Shown here: in pieces, positions 46,999-58,717 of the stretch
How the letters are laid out: every line of letters begins with the position of its first letter
Numbering within the stretch: position 1 is the first letter of the stretch
Assembly (NCBI GenBank): GCA_001972305.1
Contig: BDDD01001789.1
Location: 80,320-144,319 of the forward strand
DNA from: Cephalotus follicularis
Taxonomy: Eukaryota > Streptophyta > Magnoliopsida > Oxalidales > Cephalotaceae
Length of the DNA stretch: 64,000 bases
Direction of reading: 5' to 3'
Position numbers and translations under genes: made by a program
The notes under the pieces: generated by a model
Told to the model about the DNA's origin: nothing
Database searches by the model: none
Seen by the model: only the letters and a program-made list of their open reading frames with translations

Positions 46999-48629
46999 TG
47001 TTGACATTCTTGTCTTAGTCCTAACTTTTGATGATAACATATTTTCAACTAATCATTTTAGGTTTATGTGCAAGTTGACAAATTTGAAATTTAGGAAAAC
47101 GCCTGGTCTTGAGTTCCATGATTGTGCATCGTGTAGTGAATATGATGGACGTTTTATAGTGAAAGGATTGACTAAGGTGCAAAGCTCAGAGGCTGAAGGA
47201 AGAGCTCAGAGGCTACGGAAGAGCTCAGAGGACAAGTCATAGCTCTGTGGCAAAGGTGCAGAGCTCGGGGAGTTGAAGTCAGACCTGAAAAGCTAAGGTA
47301 GACCTCATGCAACTGAAGGCAGAGCACGGACAAATGATGTCAGACCTTGGGAAACTGAAGTCAGAGCACAAAAAATTGATGGTAGACCTCAGAAGCTAAG
47401 GAAAATATCGGACAATTGAAGGTAGACCTCAAACAATTGAAGGCAGACCTCGGACAATTGAAAGCAGATCTCAGAAGCTAAGGCAGAGCTCGGGTAGTTG
47501 AAGGTTGAGTTTCGAAGCCAAGGTAAACCTCAAAGGTAGAGGTCAGAGGCAGAGGTCAGAGGTTAGAGCTCAAAGCTCAAAGTCATACATCAAAGCTTGC
47601 ATAGAATTCTTGAGATAATTGTTGCAGAGCATATCTGCGTTAGTTGATGCAGAGCAGACCAGCGTTAGTTGTTGCAGAGCAGACCTGTGTTAATTGTTTA
47701 CAGAGCAGACCTCAAAGGCAAGGCAAATGTACTAAGGGCCAATGGTTAAGGAATGAAGTCTAAATAAGCAATACAAACCAATGACGTTTCTTTAAAGTGG
47801 CAGAGCTTTACTAAGAACCAGAGATGAAATTCCAAACCAATAAAGCTTTACACGGAAAGAATGAAAATAAGGCGTAACGCTAATATCAAAGCATCGACAC
47901 TTAGATCGAAACTAGCAACGTTTGATCAGCAGATTCTGATATGCTCAAATCTTATCAACGCTGAATCAATGGCAGTACTTTCTAAAACATCTCAAATGGC
48001 TCTCTATTGTCTGCAATGGCTATATCCTGCAGAAACTCTATAAATAGGAGGCTTGGATCAAACAGAAAAAATGTAGAAGAACAAAAATAGCAAAATACAA
48101 CAACCAACACTACAACAATTCATATCAAGATTCTTTCAAGAGCTTTATAGTTGTGTTACCTTGAGCCATTTTTGTGAGCTTATTCATTATATATCCAACC
48201 TTATAGAGGTTATACAAGGTCACCAATCAACATTGTATTAGTTTTATTATCAAGGGGAGTGAACCAACAGTGTGATTACCAAGAGGAGTGAACCCAAAGT
48301 GTTGTCATTGAGTTCAGTCACAGAAAAGTGTAAGGTGCACCGAATTGTTCTTGTAAAGTAATTTAGAGATTGTATTCAAGGTTGAATACTAGTGGAATCT
48401 TAAGAGGTCTTGAGAAAGTGGATGTAGAGAAGAGTTTGGCCGAATCACTCTAAACCGTGTTTGCAAAATCTTCTAACCCTCGCTCTCTTATTTACTACAT
48501 ATTGTATTTATTCAATTGCTTGTGCTTTATTAAATTGCATTGTTAGTTGTTGTGTCTAATTCAAAAAAATTTTAATTTTGCCTAAGAACCTAATTCACCC
48601 CCCACTTGGGTTGCCCTATTAGACCTTCA
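46999..48629 (+). mobile_element. C5 solo copia LTR
   Basis: 1631 bp, TGTTGACATTC to TTAGACCTTCA, flanked by perfect GGGTG duplications, no internal domain. Near its end is the CACCCCCCACTTGGGTTGCC type of sequence common at copia LTR ends. Positions 47165-47720 hold an array of AGAGCTCAGAGG, GGCAGACCTC and GCAGAGCAGACC units separated by phrases such as GACAATTGAAG. Confidence 0.9.
47165..47720. repeat. AGACCTC / GCAGAGCAGACC array in C5
   Basis: Twenty or so degenerate units alternating AGAGCTC, CAGACCTC and CAGAGCAGACC with a recurring TTGAAGG spacer, period about 25-30 bp. The reverse-complement motif GGTCTGCTCTGC recurs in G7 at 50438-50615. Confidence 0.8.
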
Positions 48630-48634
48630 GGGTG
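48630..48634. other. C5 target site duplication, right (GGGTG)
   Basis: Matches 46994-46998. Confidence 0.9.
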
Positions 48635-49372
48635 ATTAAATGAAAATTTTGGTTTGGTTGGTGTTTATGGGTGTTAAATCCTACATGAAAATCTTTGATG
48701 TTAAATGTGTTGGATGTTGGATTTAATTATATGGTTGGATAGAGGAGGTGGAATGGACACTTTATGGTTCTTGGACCACCACCATTCCACCACCCTATCA
48801 CCTCCCCTTGCCACCCTAAAATTTCAGCCATGGTAGTATTTTTTATGTGGTTGTGTTTTGATTTGATTAAAAATAATTTCATGGTTGGAAAGAGCTTAAA
48901 AAATTATGAAACTTTGGTCTTTGGACCACCACCAACCACCGCAACCACCACCATCGGTAGCCATGGAACCACCACCGGACCACCACCCATACACCTTGTA
49001 ATTTTGGCCCAGACACCAATAATGGTGTTGGTGTTCTTACACTCTTGTCTTCTAGTTAACTAAGTCATGTGATGACCATAATTGATTAGGAAGATGACAC
49101 GCGATGGTTGAGTATTGTAAGAGATGTGTAAGTCAAATGATGGGTTTTGTATGACATAGGTATGGTGTACATGACACTGAGTATGGACTTGTCATAATTT
49201 GTGTCTTTCAAGTCTTGTTAGTGGAGGATGGTGGGAGGTTTGGGCATTATGACACCTTGTGCAAGATTAAATCTAGACCATTGGATTAGATCCACTTTTA
49301 ATGGATAGGATGATCATGAGATTACAAGTGGCATGGTTTAGCTTTTAGGGTTTCAAACCCTAAGGGTTCCAA

Positions 49373-50614
49373 TGTCACGCCCTGAACCATGAGGAGGGCC
49401 CCACGGTCTGACACGTGGCATACCTTCCATATAATCTATTCACATCATCCAAAATATGTCATAAATTTTAAACTTTAAATCAGAAGTATACATGCGGAAA
49501 TAACCATTAAATATCTTTTGTGGATAAACCCAAAAGCATACATCCATGTCTTATAACTTCAGCTCTGCCACAAGTCAATAGGTCAAATATAATTGTTTAC
49601 AACTTTCTTTACATATTACATTCATATACAAGGTAAGTCGAACGGAACTGCACAGAAGAAGAAGCCTTACTCTGCGATCTAGCCCGTCTGGTCACAGCGC
49701 TGCATCAGCTAAACCTGAACCATTTCAAGAATGGGTTAGCAACCTTTGGTTGTGTAGGCTATACTTTATGCACGGCATGAAAATGTATGACATGCAAGAT
49801 GCACAATGCCAACAATTCATATAATCGTAGCAGTGATCATCCACAACATTCCATAACCATAATAATACCATTCCATCATTAATCACTATCCATAATACTC
49901 CAAAATCATCTCGGAGCACATATAAGTTCTCCTCGGCCATAGCGTTCAAAATCATCTTAAGACACATATAAACTCTCATTGGTCACCTCTGCCGAGGTAG
50001 AGTAGACTAAGCACTCTTGGTGTCATAGGCAAAGAAGACGAGAGAGAATTGGCCTGGACATCCTTCCTCTTAATGCTAGTTTCATATAAGGAAGAGTCCT
50101 ACAGGTTCAATCACTATCTATGCCCCTTCTCGATCATCTCGGTTGGTGACCATTTCAGTCATCTCGGTCAGTGACCATTATAAATTCCAGTCATCTCGGT
50201 CGGTGACCAATAACAATCCCGGCCATCTCGGTCGGTGACCATTTATGTCATCTCAGTCGCTCGCCTTCACTGTCATCTCAGTCGGTGACCGATAGGATTC
50301 CTAACTTCACAACTCCTTTAGAAGATTGGTATTGAAGACCCTTTGTAGATAAATGGGATGTAAGGTTGGAACCAGTGCGTTTTAGAGCAAATAGGGTGTT
50401 AACGGCCAACTCTGTCGTTCAAAGCACTATTAGCGGAGGTCTACTCTGCGGTCTTTGGGGACATGTCTGCTCTGCAGCTTTTGGAAGAGGTATGCTCTAT
50501 AGTCGTGGGTGCAGGTCTGCTCTGCAGTCTTGGGATAGGTCTGCTCTGCAGCCTTGGGACAGGTCTGCTCTGCAGCCTTGGGAGCAAGTCTAAGCCTTTG
50601 GCGCAGGTCTGCTG
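49373..50614 (-). repeat. G7 gypsy-type LTR fragment
   Basis: Begins TGTCACGCCCTGAACC. In the antisense orientation it shows GCTAACCC followed by TGGTTCAG|GTTTAGCTGATGCAGCG, the acceptor-like block of the other LTRs (end at 49715); no donor remains. It holds CATCTCGGTCGGTGACC repeats at 50125-50295 and eight GGTCTGCTCTGC units at 50438-50615. It breaks off near 50614 without an LTR end. Confidence 0.65.
50125..50295. repeat. CATCTCGGTCGGTGACC repeat in G7
   Basis: Six units of CATCTCGGTCGGTGACC or close variants, spaced 25-37 bp. Confidence 0.85.
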
Positions 50615-50615
50615 T
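50438..50615. repeat. GGTCTGCTCTGC array in G7
   Basis: Core TCTGCTCTG or its variants start at 50439, 50465, 50490, 50515, 50539, 50563, 50588 and 50607; period mainly 24-26 bp. Units share CTTGGGA between them. Confidence 0.9.
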
Positions 50616-52894
50616 TCACTATTTTGAAAAGAATTAAATTTATACCACAAGTGCACAGTTATGCAGTAACGGGTCGAAAGCTAGGAAACAAGTTAAATTA
50701 GTTTTAATTTATCCAACCTATGCAAAGTATGAAAAATTGAGGTTTATTATCAAAATCTACTCCTAGACATGCAAAAATAAACTAACAATTGAAACAAGCG
50801 ACATAAGCATCGACGCTATGAACGAAGGCGTCGACATGAATGAACAAAGACACTGAAAGCGTCGATGCTTTGATGCAAGGCATCGACGGTTATGTGTTCT
50901 GAATCGAAATAACATAAATTAAAGCATGCGGATACTAGATTAACAAAACAGGAAATAAAACTGAATAAAATATGCCAGAGAAAATCGGTTTTAGGGTATA
51001 GAAACCCAAGATAGATTATATTGAGAACTCCCATACTTGAATGATCAAACCTTGGTAATCAATAGCTGCTAGGTTGATACGAAGTGCGATTGTGATGACA
51101 AATCGTATAAGTAGTCATGCTAGGTCTATATGGAGTGTGAGTTGATTGACAATCCGTATGAGTAGACATGCTATGTCTATACAGAGTGTGCTCGGCCTGA
51201 CAAACCGTATGAGTAGACATCTATTGATTTTGTGCAAACACCATTCATTTAGCAACTTTCTTCTTCATAGACAAAGTGTATGTGGATTTTAATCATACAT
51301 ACAAAGTGTGAGAGATGTCAGAATATTAAAGAACAAATCAAAAGTTCAAGGATTTTTATTAATGGAGTTTCATCAATAAATCTAATGGCTTTGTTCTAAC
51401 CCTAAAAACCTTGACAGTTTAGCGACAAAACATGGTAAATAAAACTATAAAACTAAAGGAAGAAGAGAAAGCTAAGCAACCACTATAAGAGTTTACTATT
51501 GTTTATGGCCAGCCTCTCTTCCTTTTATACTATTAAACATGCATAAAAAATGAAAATAAAGTTTAACCCAATTAATCTAGTTATTACAATCCGAACAGAA
51601 ATCTGAAAGTTTCCAATTTTGTCACCTGTAATGTTGTAAGTGTTGACATGCTGATGCTAGGCATTGACGCTTTAATAATATAAAGACATTGGTGCGCCAC
51701 ACGTCAACTTAAATTTTTATTGAGTTGACTTGAGTTTTAAGCGTCGATGGTATTGAGCAAGGCGTCGACGCTTTGTATGTGAAATCATACATGCCGAGCA
51801 CCACTTTATGACACCAAGGCAGAGCTTGTATGAGGAGTACAGACCATGAAGAACATCCGAGCAGACCAAACTTTGAAATGCAAACTAGACTTTGCAGAGT
51901 AGACGTGTCAACTACTTGAAGTGCAGACTAGAGATGCTAGTTGAATCAAAGCATGGGATGTTGTCGTGATCAGACCATTGAAGTCAGAGCAGAGCATAGT
52001 TGAAATGTTTGTCAGACTAGGCTTGAGGTGTTAGTAAAGCAAACCATAAAGTGCATACTAGTGGAGTAGAGAATGGTAGAGACACTCTTAAGCGTCGACG
52101 CTTTTAATTAACCCGTCTGTGCTTTATAGCTAAGCGTCAATGCTTATAATGAAAACGTCGACGCTTTGCTCTATTATTTGCACACTCTATAGATTTCAGG
52201 CTTTTGTCTTCAATTTTTGGCAATTTGACTTCTATTAATGGACTTTGATGACTTTGCCCTTGCACCTAAAAATCAATAAAACACAACCAAAGTAGTATGT
52301 TCCAAGCATAAAAACATAATAAATAAATCTTTAAAAATAACATATTTTTATGCTAAACAAATACCCCCATACATAAACGTTGCTTGTCCTCAAGCAAATG
52401 AAACGGAAAGCTAAAACAAGAAAACATAAACATAAACCATAACTCACTTTCATAGGAATCAAGATTGCATTTAGCATCTGAAATAAGCCTTTAAACCCCT
52501 AGGTGTCCCTAGGGGACGAGTTTTGTCTCATGAGTATTTTAAATGAATAAACACACAAAATTCAGTTCATTTTAACTTTTCTAGTAGGTTAAATGTATCT
52601 CCATCTAAAAATTCATAGGCGCCCCCATACTTGAATTTTATTATCTTGCTCCAAGTTCTAGAATCAAAACACATCTCAATTAAGGAGCTTCACTACATTA
52701 TCCACATTATTTCCTGATCAAGATATGCATTCTTAGTAACATAAAATCCTACTTTGGAGTCAGACAAAGAACTTTAGCACTCGCATATATATATTTGTAT
52801 ATTTTTCTTTTATTTTCATCGAACCTCCACTACCGTTGGTTTGAATGACAAGGATGGAGCATACACCAGACACTGAAATTACTAAGTAGCTTCA
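50615..52894. repeat. Athila-type LTR-like sequence (uncertain)
   Basis: Starts with a TATACCACAAGTGCACAG phrase and later has GCGCCCCCATACTTGAA and CGTTGCTTGTCCTCAAGCAA, phrases I associate with Athila-type LTRs. No ends or ORF were found. GCGTCGACGC-type motifs lie at 50808-50892, 51690-51775 and 52088-52172, and CAGAGCAGACC-like pieces at 51825-52065. A GTATGAGTAGACATGCTA repeat occurs at 51110-51215. Confidence 0.45.
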
Positions 52895-52906
52895 TGTAAA
52901 GCCCCG

Positions 52907-52933
52907 AATTTCATAAATAATTATTATGAAATT
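52907..52933. repeat. LTR-start hairpin in G8
   Basis: AATTTCATAA and TTATGAAATT form a perfect 10-bp stem around a 7-base loop, 12 bases from the LTR start. The same stem is present in G9 at 58350-58376. Confidence 0.85.
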
Positions 52934-53144
52934 GGTGCGTGTACGATCGTAATAAAATCGATAGAGCCCGGAGTAATAAAAAGGCATTACGCATTTAAGT
53001 CGTAATTGTGTTAGCTAAGATGGCTAATAAAGCCTATTTTTAATGCGCGACAATAAAGCCCAAATCCTCGCAATATTATTGTGATTATTTTGGTGGTCGT
53101 TCGGATAAATTATGTCACGATTCGCGAAAAAATCGGGACCCCGA

Positions 53145-53173
53145 CCTTAGTATTTTACCAGAAAATACTAAGG
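53145..53173. repeat. second hairpin in G8
   Basis: CCTTAGTATTTT and AAAATACTAAGG, 12-bp perfect stem, 5-base loop. The same stem is present in G9 at 58110-58138 with a different loop. Confidence 0.85.
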
Positions 53174-54089
53174 GGGAAGAAAAAAAGGAATAAAGGAGGG
53201 GAGAGGGACACGGGCGCGTCACGCGCCCGTGCTAGAGAAAGGCAGCGGGCGCTCTGTGCGCCCGCGCCATAGAGAGAGAAAGAGAGACTGGGAGAGACAG
53301 CGGGAGGGAGAGGGAGAGAGGCCACCGGAGAAGACGCCGGAGCAAGCCACGTGACCGGGAGAGGACGGCGGACCACCCAGGCACGCCTACCGCCGGTAAG
53401 CTCCTCCCCCTTCTTCTCTTTCTCTTCTTTTTCCTTTCTTCCCCGCCACTGTTCGCGCAAGCTGCTGGCGTTTCCCGGCGCCGTTAGCGTCACGGGTGGG
53501 GTGGGTTTTGGTATAGAAGGCCCGCTCTTGCCATTTCGACCACCGGTGAGGCGTGATTCGGCCGGAATTGGCCGGAATTAGTGGACCGAGTCGACTCAGC
53601 GAGTCGACTCACGGTTGCCTGAGACAGCGCTTTTGGTGCTGAGTCTCGGCGAGTCATGGGCATCGGTGTGTAGGACTGGTGAATGTGTGGCGTTTTTGGG
53701 TGGTGATCGGACCTGTGGAGGTTTGGCGAGTTGACGCAGTGAGTCACAACTCACTGTCGGCCGTGGCGCAGTGTTCGGTGCCGATTCCCAGCCAGTCTCG
53801 ACCTGTTTCGGGTAGACCGTTCAATGTGGAACCCGTTGATGGGTGTTTCACCACCTGGTTGTGTCGGTCAGAATCCGGTCGGCGTTTTGGCTACGGAAAT
53901 GTTTTGTGTGTCGAACATAACGGAAATGTGTTGTATGTGCAGTGTGCGAGTGGCAATTGGTTTTGGCATTGAGGAACTGATCAATCGACAAGAACTGGCT
54001 TCGGTTCAACCGTAATTGGAAAGGTTCGGCAGTTGAACCTACGGCTCGACTGTGCTGTTGCGGTTGTGATTCCTAACTTGGAATCAAAG

Positions 54090-55696
54090 GTAGGGGATTT
54101 TATAAATGTGGTTTGAGTTCAATTATAATAAATGTTCCTTGATGAAATGCGTGCATATCATATTTTGGAATGATTGTGGGCCGTGGATTGTGAATTGTGT
54201 GACTATGTTAGGGTTGCTATGAATAGTTAACCCGTCCTGTATATTGTGTGTTACGATGATTATAGATCGGATTGCATGTGTTGTATGCCTTGAACTCGAT
54301 CGGTTTTGAGACGTGTTGAGGGAACCATGTTTTGGTTCGCTTAACCGTCGAAGCTTAGGAAAGAAGCGTCGACGCTATAGATTGTTATACGAAGAATGAG
54401 TCCTGAGTCGCGATAAACGTCGACGCTTAGAGATAACGTCGAAGCTATGATTCGTTGTGCGTTAGAATGGATCGTTGTGAGTTATGGCTTTGTTTTGCTG
54501 CTGTTTTTCTGCACTGTCTGCAGAATCCAGCCGACTGTCCAAGAGGATAGCCGACTGCTCGAGTGTGCCAGTCAACTGTTCGGTATGAACAGCCGACTAC
54601 TCAATGGATCCAGCCGACTGTGCTTGGGATCCGGTCGACTGTCCATGTGTGTTACTGAGAAATGCCTGCAGAGGCTTGAGTAGCCGACTGCTGTAGGCCA
54701 GCGGCCGACTGTTGGGTATAAACAGTCGACTGTCAAGGATGACAGCCGACTGTCGAGTGTGGGCAGCCGACTGCCAGTTTAGGACAGCCAACTGTTGAAG
54801 GAAAACAACCGACTGTCAGTGAGGGACAACCGATTGTTTGTGTCTGTCTTGCATTGTGGGCATGTGTATGCATCTTGTGCTGTGATGAACTGTGAATTGT
54901 GACTGAGTATTGTTGATTGTGAACTGTGGTGAACTGATTGTGCATTGTGATAACTGATCATGAAATGTTGTATCATTCTTTTGGAAGTGCATTCAAGATC
55001 ATTATAAATCATTATTTTACACGAAAATGTATGTTCAAGCAAATATATATTTTTGAAGGACTGTGAAAATGACTTCCAAACATCGTGAACTGAGTTTTGT
55101 AAACATTGTGAACTGAGTTTTGTAACATCGTGAATTGAGAACCGTGACATCGTGAAAATGAGTTTGTTTTCAAGTATCTTTGTTTTATAAATTTACTTGG
55201 AAAACTGTTTTGAGCATCGAGATGATTGTGATTGTGATTGAGTTGACTGTGGTTTGCTGATTGTGATTGTGATTGTGACCGTACTAGTTGCGTGGCGGAG
55301 ATGCCAGCAATGACTAGTGGTCGGGTTGACTCTGGGGCCAGGAGTTGGCTGGGTGACTCATTGTACCGTGACCTGCTTCGCGTCGTCCGGAGTCGGGGCC
55401 GATGTCAGGAGTACGACGTCGGGGCCAGGAGTTGGCGACGCTCTTCATACCCACCGTGAACCGTGAACAGAGTATTGTGTAGTCCTTTGGACTTGTTTGA
55501 GACCGTGAATTGTGACATTGTGATACTATGACATTGTGGTTGGGTATATATATATATATATGTATATATATGCATCGGGATATAGTATGTATTGCATCAT
55601 GTTGCATTCATTACATAACATTCTTTATCGTTGACCCCGAATCATGTTTATAACTTAGCCGAGAGAGGACAAAGGCTAACCCCCCTACAGTTTCAG
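54090..55696 (+). other. putative intron in G8 LTR
   Basis: Donor ATCAAAG|GTAGGGG at 54090; acceptor CTACAGTTTCAG|ATTGATTTC at 55696; GAGGACAAAGGCTAAC upstream of the acceptor. 1607 bp. Contains both motif clusters. Confidence 0.5.
54343..54835. repeat. two adjacent motif arrays of different type in G8
   Basis: 54343-54455 has four GCGTCGACGC-like units; 54527-54835 has about 14 CAGCCGACTG/CAGTCGACTG units, spaced mainly 20-23 bp. Confidence 0.85.
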
Positions 55697-55804
55697 ATTG
55701 ATTTCAGGTTGATGCAGCGAATTGTTACCGTTAAGTTCCGTGGAGCAAAGTGGAGTTTATGTTGTTTCTGCTTTTGAGAAACATTAGTGGATGGACAACA
55801 GTCT

Positions 55805-56185
55805 ATGCGGGGATGCTTCCACTCTGTGTTTAGCACCCGGTCACTTCCACTCTGTGTTTAGCAACCCGGTTACTTCCGCTCTGCGTTTAGTAACCGCCAC
55901 AACGATCAATCAGTCACTCCAGCGATGCTTCCACTCTGTGTTTAGCACCCGGTTACTTCCACTATGTGTTTAGTAACCCAGTTACTTCCGCTCTGCGTTT
56001 AGTAACTACCGAAGGTGGGAGTCCCTGGCTACTTCCACTCCGTATTTAGTAGCCCGGTTACTTTTACTCTTCGTTTAGTAACCACAATATGGGAAACCCT
56101 AGCTGCTTCCACTCAGTGTTTAGCAGCCAACACATGTGAAATTCCCAGTTACTTCCACTCTGTGTTTAGTAACTAATGCGGAATT
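55805..56185. repeat. CTTCCACTCTGTGTTTAG array in G9
   Basis: Ten or more units of TTCCACTCTGTGTTTAG[CT]A.CC or variants (TCTGCGTTTAG, CCGTATTTAG), spacing mostly 22-40 bp. Confidence 0.9.
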
Positions 56186-56624
56186 CCCATCACAATCCAT
56201 CAATCAATGATGCTAACCGGCCCCGAGCTGGGAAAGCACACGGCTAACCGTCCCGTGATGCTAGGAAAGCTCAACAATCAATCAATCCAGTCAATTATGT
56301 TTCAAGTAGTCTATATTTTCATAAGCACTTGAAATCATATCCATACATATAGAGGTATACAAAAGTCCTTTCCAAAACAATCATCAAGTAGTTTATATAA
56401 AATAAAGTACTTGCCCAAAACATATTTACTCAAAATATGCATCAATCCTTTGAAATCTCATTTCAATATTTGAAATATAACATTTCATACGAAATATTGG
56501 TTATAACTAAACCATAATTTCATTGTCTAAAATTACAAACACTTTAGCAATTATATACATTTCAATCCATAACAGTATGCAATGCAAACATATGCTCAAA
56601 ATGCAAACGAGCTCTATTCGCGTC

Positions 56625-56910
56625 AACATGTACCATATAGGCGTTAATGTTCAAACCATTCACTTAAGCGTCGCCGCTTAACTCTTAGTGTTAACGCGTT
56701 CAACCATAAACTTTACGCGTCAACATCTCATCCCTTTGGCGTCGATGCTCTGAGGTAGGAACCTCAGGCATCAACGGCACACGTGTCCATTCTCACATAC
56801 GACGAATCATGTCGTCGACGTTTTCTGTAAGCGTCGACGTTTCTCGCGAATCAAGACTCATTCTCCGTATGACAATCCATAGCGTCGACGCTTCTTTCCT
56901 AAGTGTCGAC
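56625..56910. repeat. GCGTCGACGC motif array in G9
   Basis: Ten or so units, including AGCGTCGACGCTT at 56881 and CGTCGACGTTT near 56814. Spacing 20-27 bp. Confidence 0.85.
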
Positions 56911-58717
56911 GGTTAAGAGAACCAAAACACGGTTCCTTCAACACGCCTCGAAACCAATAGAGTTCAAGCATACATCACATGCAATCCGATCTACAATCAT
57001 TATAAAACACAATATACAGGACAGGTTAACTATTCATAGCAACCCTAACATAGTCACACAATCCATAATCCACAGTCCACAATCATTCTACGACACGATA
57101 TGCATAACAGGTTAACTACTCATAGTAACCCTAACACAGTCACACAATTCACAATCCGCAAACCATGCATTTCATCAATGGCATTACAATATTATTGAAC
57201 TCAAACTTGCATGTATAGCTTCCCCTACCACTGATTCCAAGCTAGGAATCGCAGAAGCAGCAACACAGTCGAGCCGCAGGTTCAATTGCCGAACCTTTCC
57301 CAGAAACCGTTGAACCGAAGCTGGTTCTTGCCAATTGATCAACTCCTCAATGCCAAATCCAATTCCCACTCACAGACTGCACATACAACACATTTCCGTT
57401 ATGTTCGACACACAAAATATTTCCGTCGCCGAAACGCCGCCGAATTCAGACCGACACAACCAGGCGGTGAAACACCCATCAACGGGTTCCACATTGAACG
57501 GTCTACTCAAAACCGGTCAGGACTCGCCGGGAATCGGTGCCGAACTCCGCGCCACAGCCGGCAGCGAGTCGTGACTCACTGAGTCAACTCGTCGGACCTC
57601 CACAGGTCCGATCACCACCCAAAAATGCTACACATTCACCAGCTATACACACCAATGCCCGTGACTCGCCAAGACTCGATGCCACACGCGCGGTCTCAGG
57701 CGGCGGTGAGTCGACTCAGTCAACTGATTCCGGTCATTTCCGGCCGAATCACGCCTCACCGGTGGTCGAAATGGCAAGAGCGGGCCTTCTACACTAAAAC
57801 CCACCCCACCCGTGACGCTAACGGCGTCGGGAAACGGCGGCAGCTTGCGCGAACAGTGGCGGGGAAGAAAGGAAAAAGAAGAGAAAAGAGGGGAAGGGGA
57901 AGAGCTTACTAGCGGTAGGTGTGCCTGGGTGGTCCGCCGTCCTCTCCTGGTCACATGGCTGGCTCCTGCGTCATCTCCGGCGCCCTCTCTCCCTCTCTCT
58001 CCCGCTGTCTGTCCCAGTCTCTCTCTCTCTCTCTCCCGTCTGCAGGTTACTCGCACGGGCGCGCTATACGCCCGTGTCTCCCCCTTCTTCCTTTATTATT
58101 TTGCTCCCTCCTTAGTATTTTCTGGTAAAATACTAAGGTCTGGGTCCCGATTTTTCCGCGAATCGCGACATAAATTATCCAAACGACCACCAAAATAATC
58201 GCAATAAAAATGCAAATATTTCGGCTTTATTGTCGCGCATTAAAAATAGATTTTATTAGCCGTCTTAGCTAACACGATTACGACTTAAATGCGTAATGCC
58301 TTTTTATTAATCTGGGCTTTATCGATTTTATTACGATCGTACACGCACCAATTTCATAATAATTATTTATGAAATTCGGGGCGTTACAGCAAAATACCTT
58401 AAAATTTAAACTTTTCAAACATGATATCAGTTGCGGAAGCATTAAAACCCATAAGCTGAAAAGCACGTAACGTGCATCCCATACAATACATTACCAAATA
58501 CATGTCTGCCATAATTAAAAGCCCACAAAACGGAGCGTGATCCAAAATACATTATCCAGCAACATCATAAAACAAGTAAACCGGAAGTACGGTACACAAC
58601 ACCCATAAATACATAACCAGCTTAACAAAACCCAAAAGGACATAACCCCAAGTAAAAAGATTATTAAAACTTGTTCTTCATCCATGATGGTTCCCAAAGC
58701 CGGTCTACAGCATCAAT

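Larger units (their letters stand above)
46945..49372 (+). other. C4 leader region, interrupted by C5; no gag seen
   Basis: 46945-46998 and 48635-49372 flank the solo LTR C5. After C5 the sequence has CCACCACCA-type runs (48774-48800 and 48925-48990), which resemble each other (CTTTGGTCTTTGGACCACCACC versus TATGGTTCTTGGACCACCACC). No Gag-like frame is visible. It ends where G7 starts. Confidence 0.6.
52895..55795 (+). repeat. G8 gypsy LTR, plus orientation, chimeric
   Basis: Starts TGTAAAGCCCCG. Up to about 54470 it matches the reverse complement of 56640-58388 (G9). From about 54490 to 55690 it instead matches the reverse complement of the G6 LTR (about 37930 down to 36860). The switch falls between a GCGTCGACGC cluster (54343-54455) and a CAGCCGACTG cluster (54527-54835). 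It includes two hairpins (52907-52933, 53145-53173) and a GC-rich stretch (53200-54060). Its 3' end is lost at the junction with G9. Confidence 0.8.
55796..58388 (-). repeat. G9 gypsy LTR, minus orientation
   Basis: Sense start at 58388 (TGTAACGCCCCG on the minus strand). Donor-like CAGTG|GTAGGGG at 57238. GCGTCGACGC-type units at 56625-56910. An array of CTTCCACTCTGTGTTTAG at 55805-56185. Its distal end is truncated where it meets G8. It lies within or next to the G10 LTR. Confidence 0.8.

Noticed and set aside
47861..48043. Small ORF in C5
   Set aside because: Within a solo LTR, 60 codons, no recognisable features.
49725..49979. 84-codon Cys/Met-rich minus ORF
   Set aside because: Falls in the G7 LTR next to the acceptor-like block, no similarity that I recognise and no support for coding.
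53155..53493. 112-codon minus ORF and its inverted partner at 57812-58198
   Set aside because: GC-rich LTR leader sequence with Ser/Pro/Arg-rich composition; the frame is not kept between the two copies.
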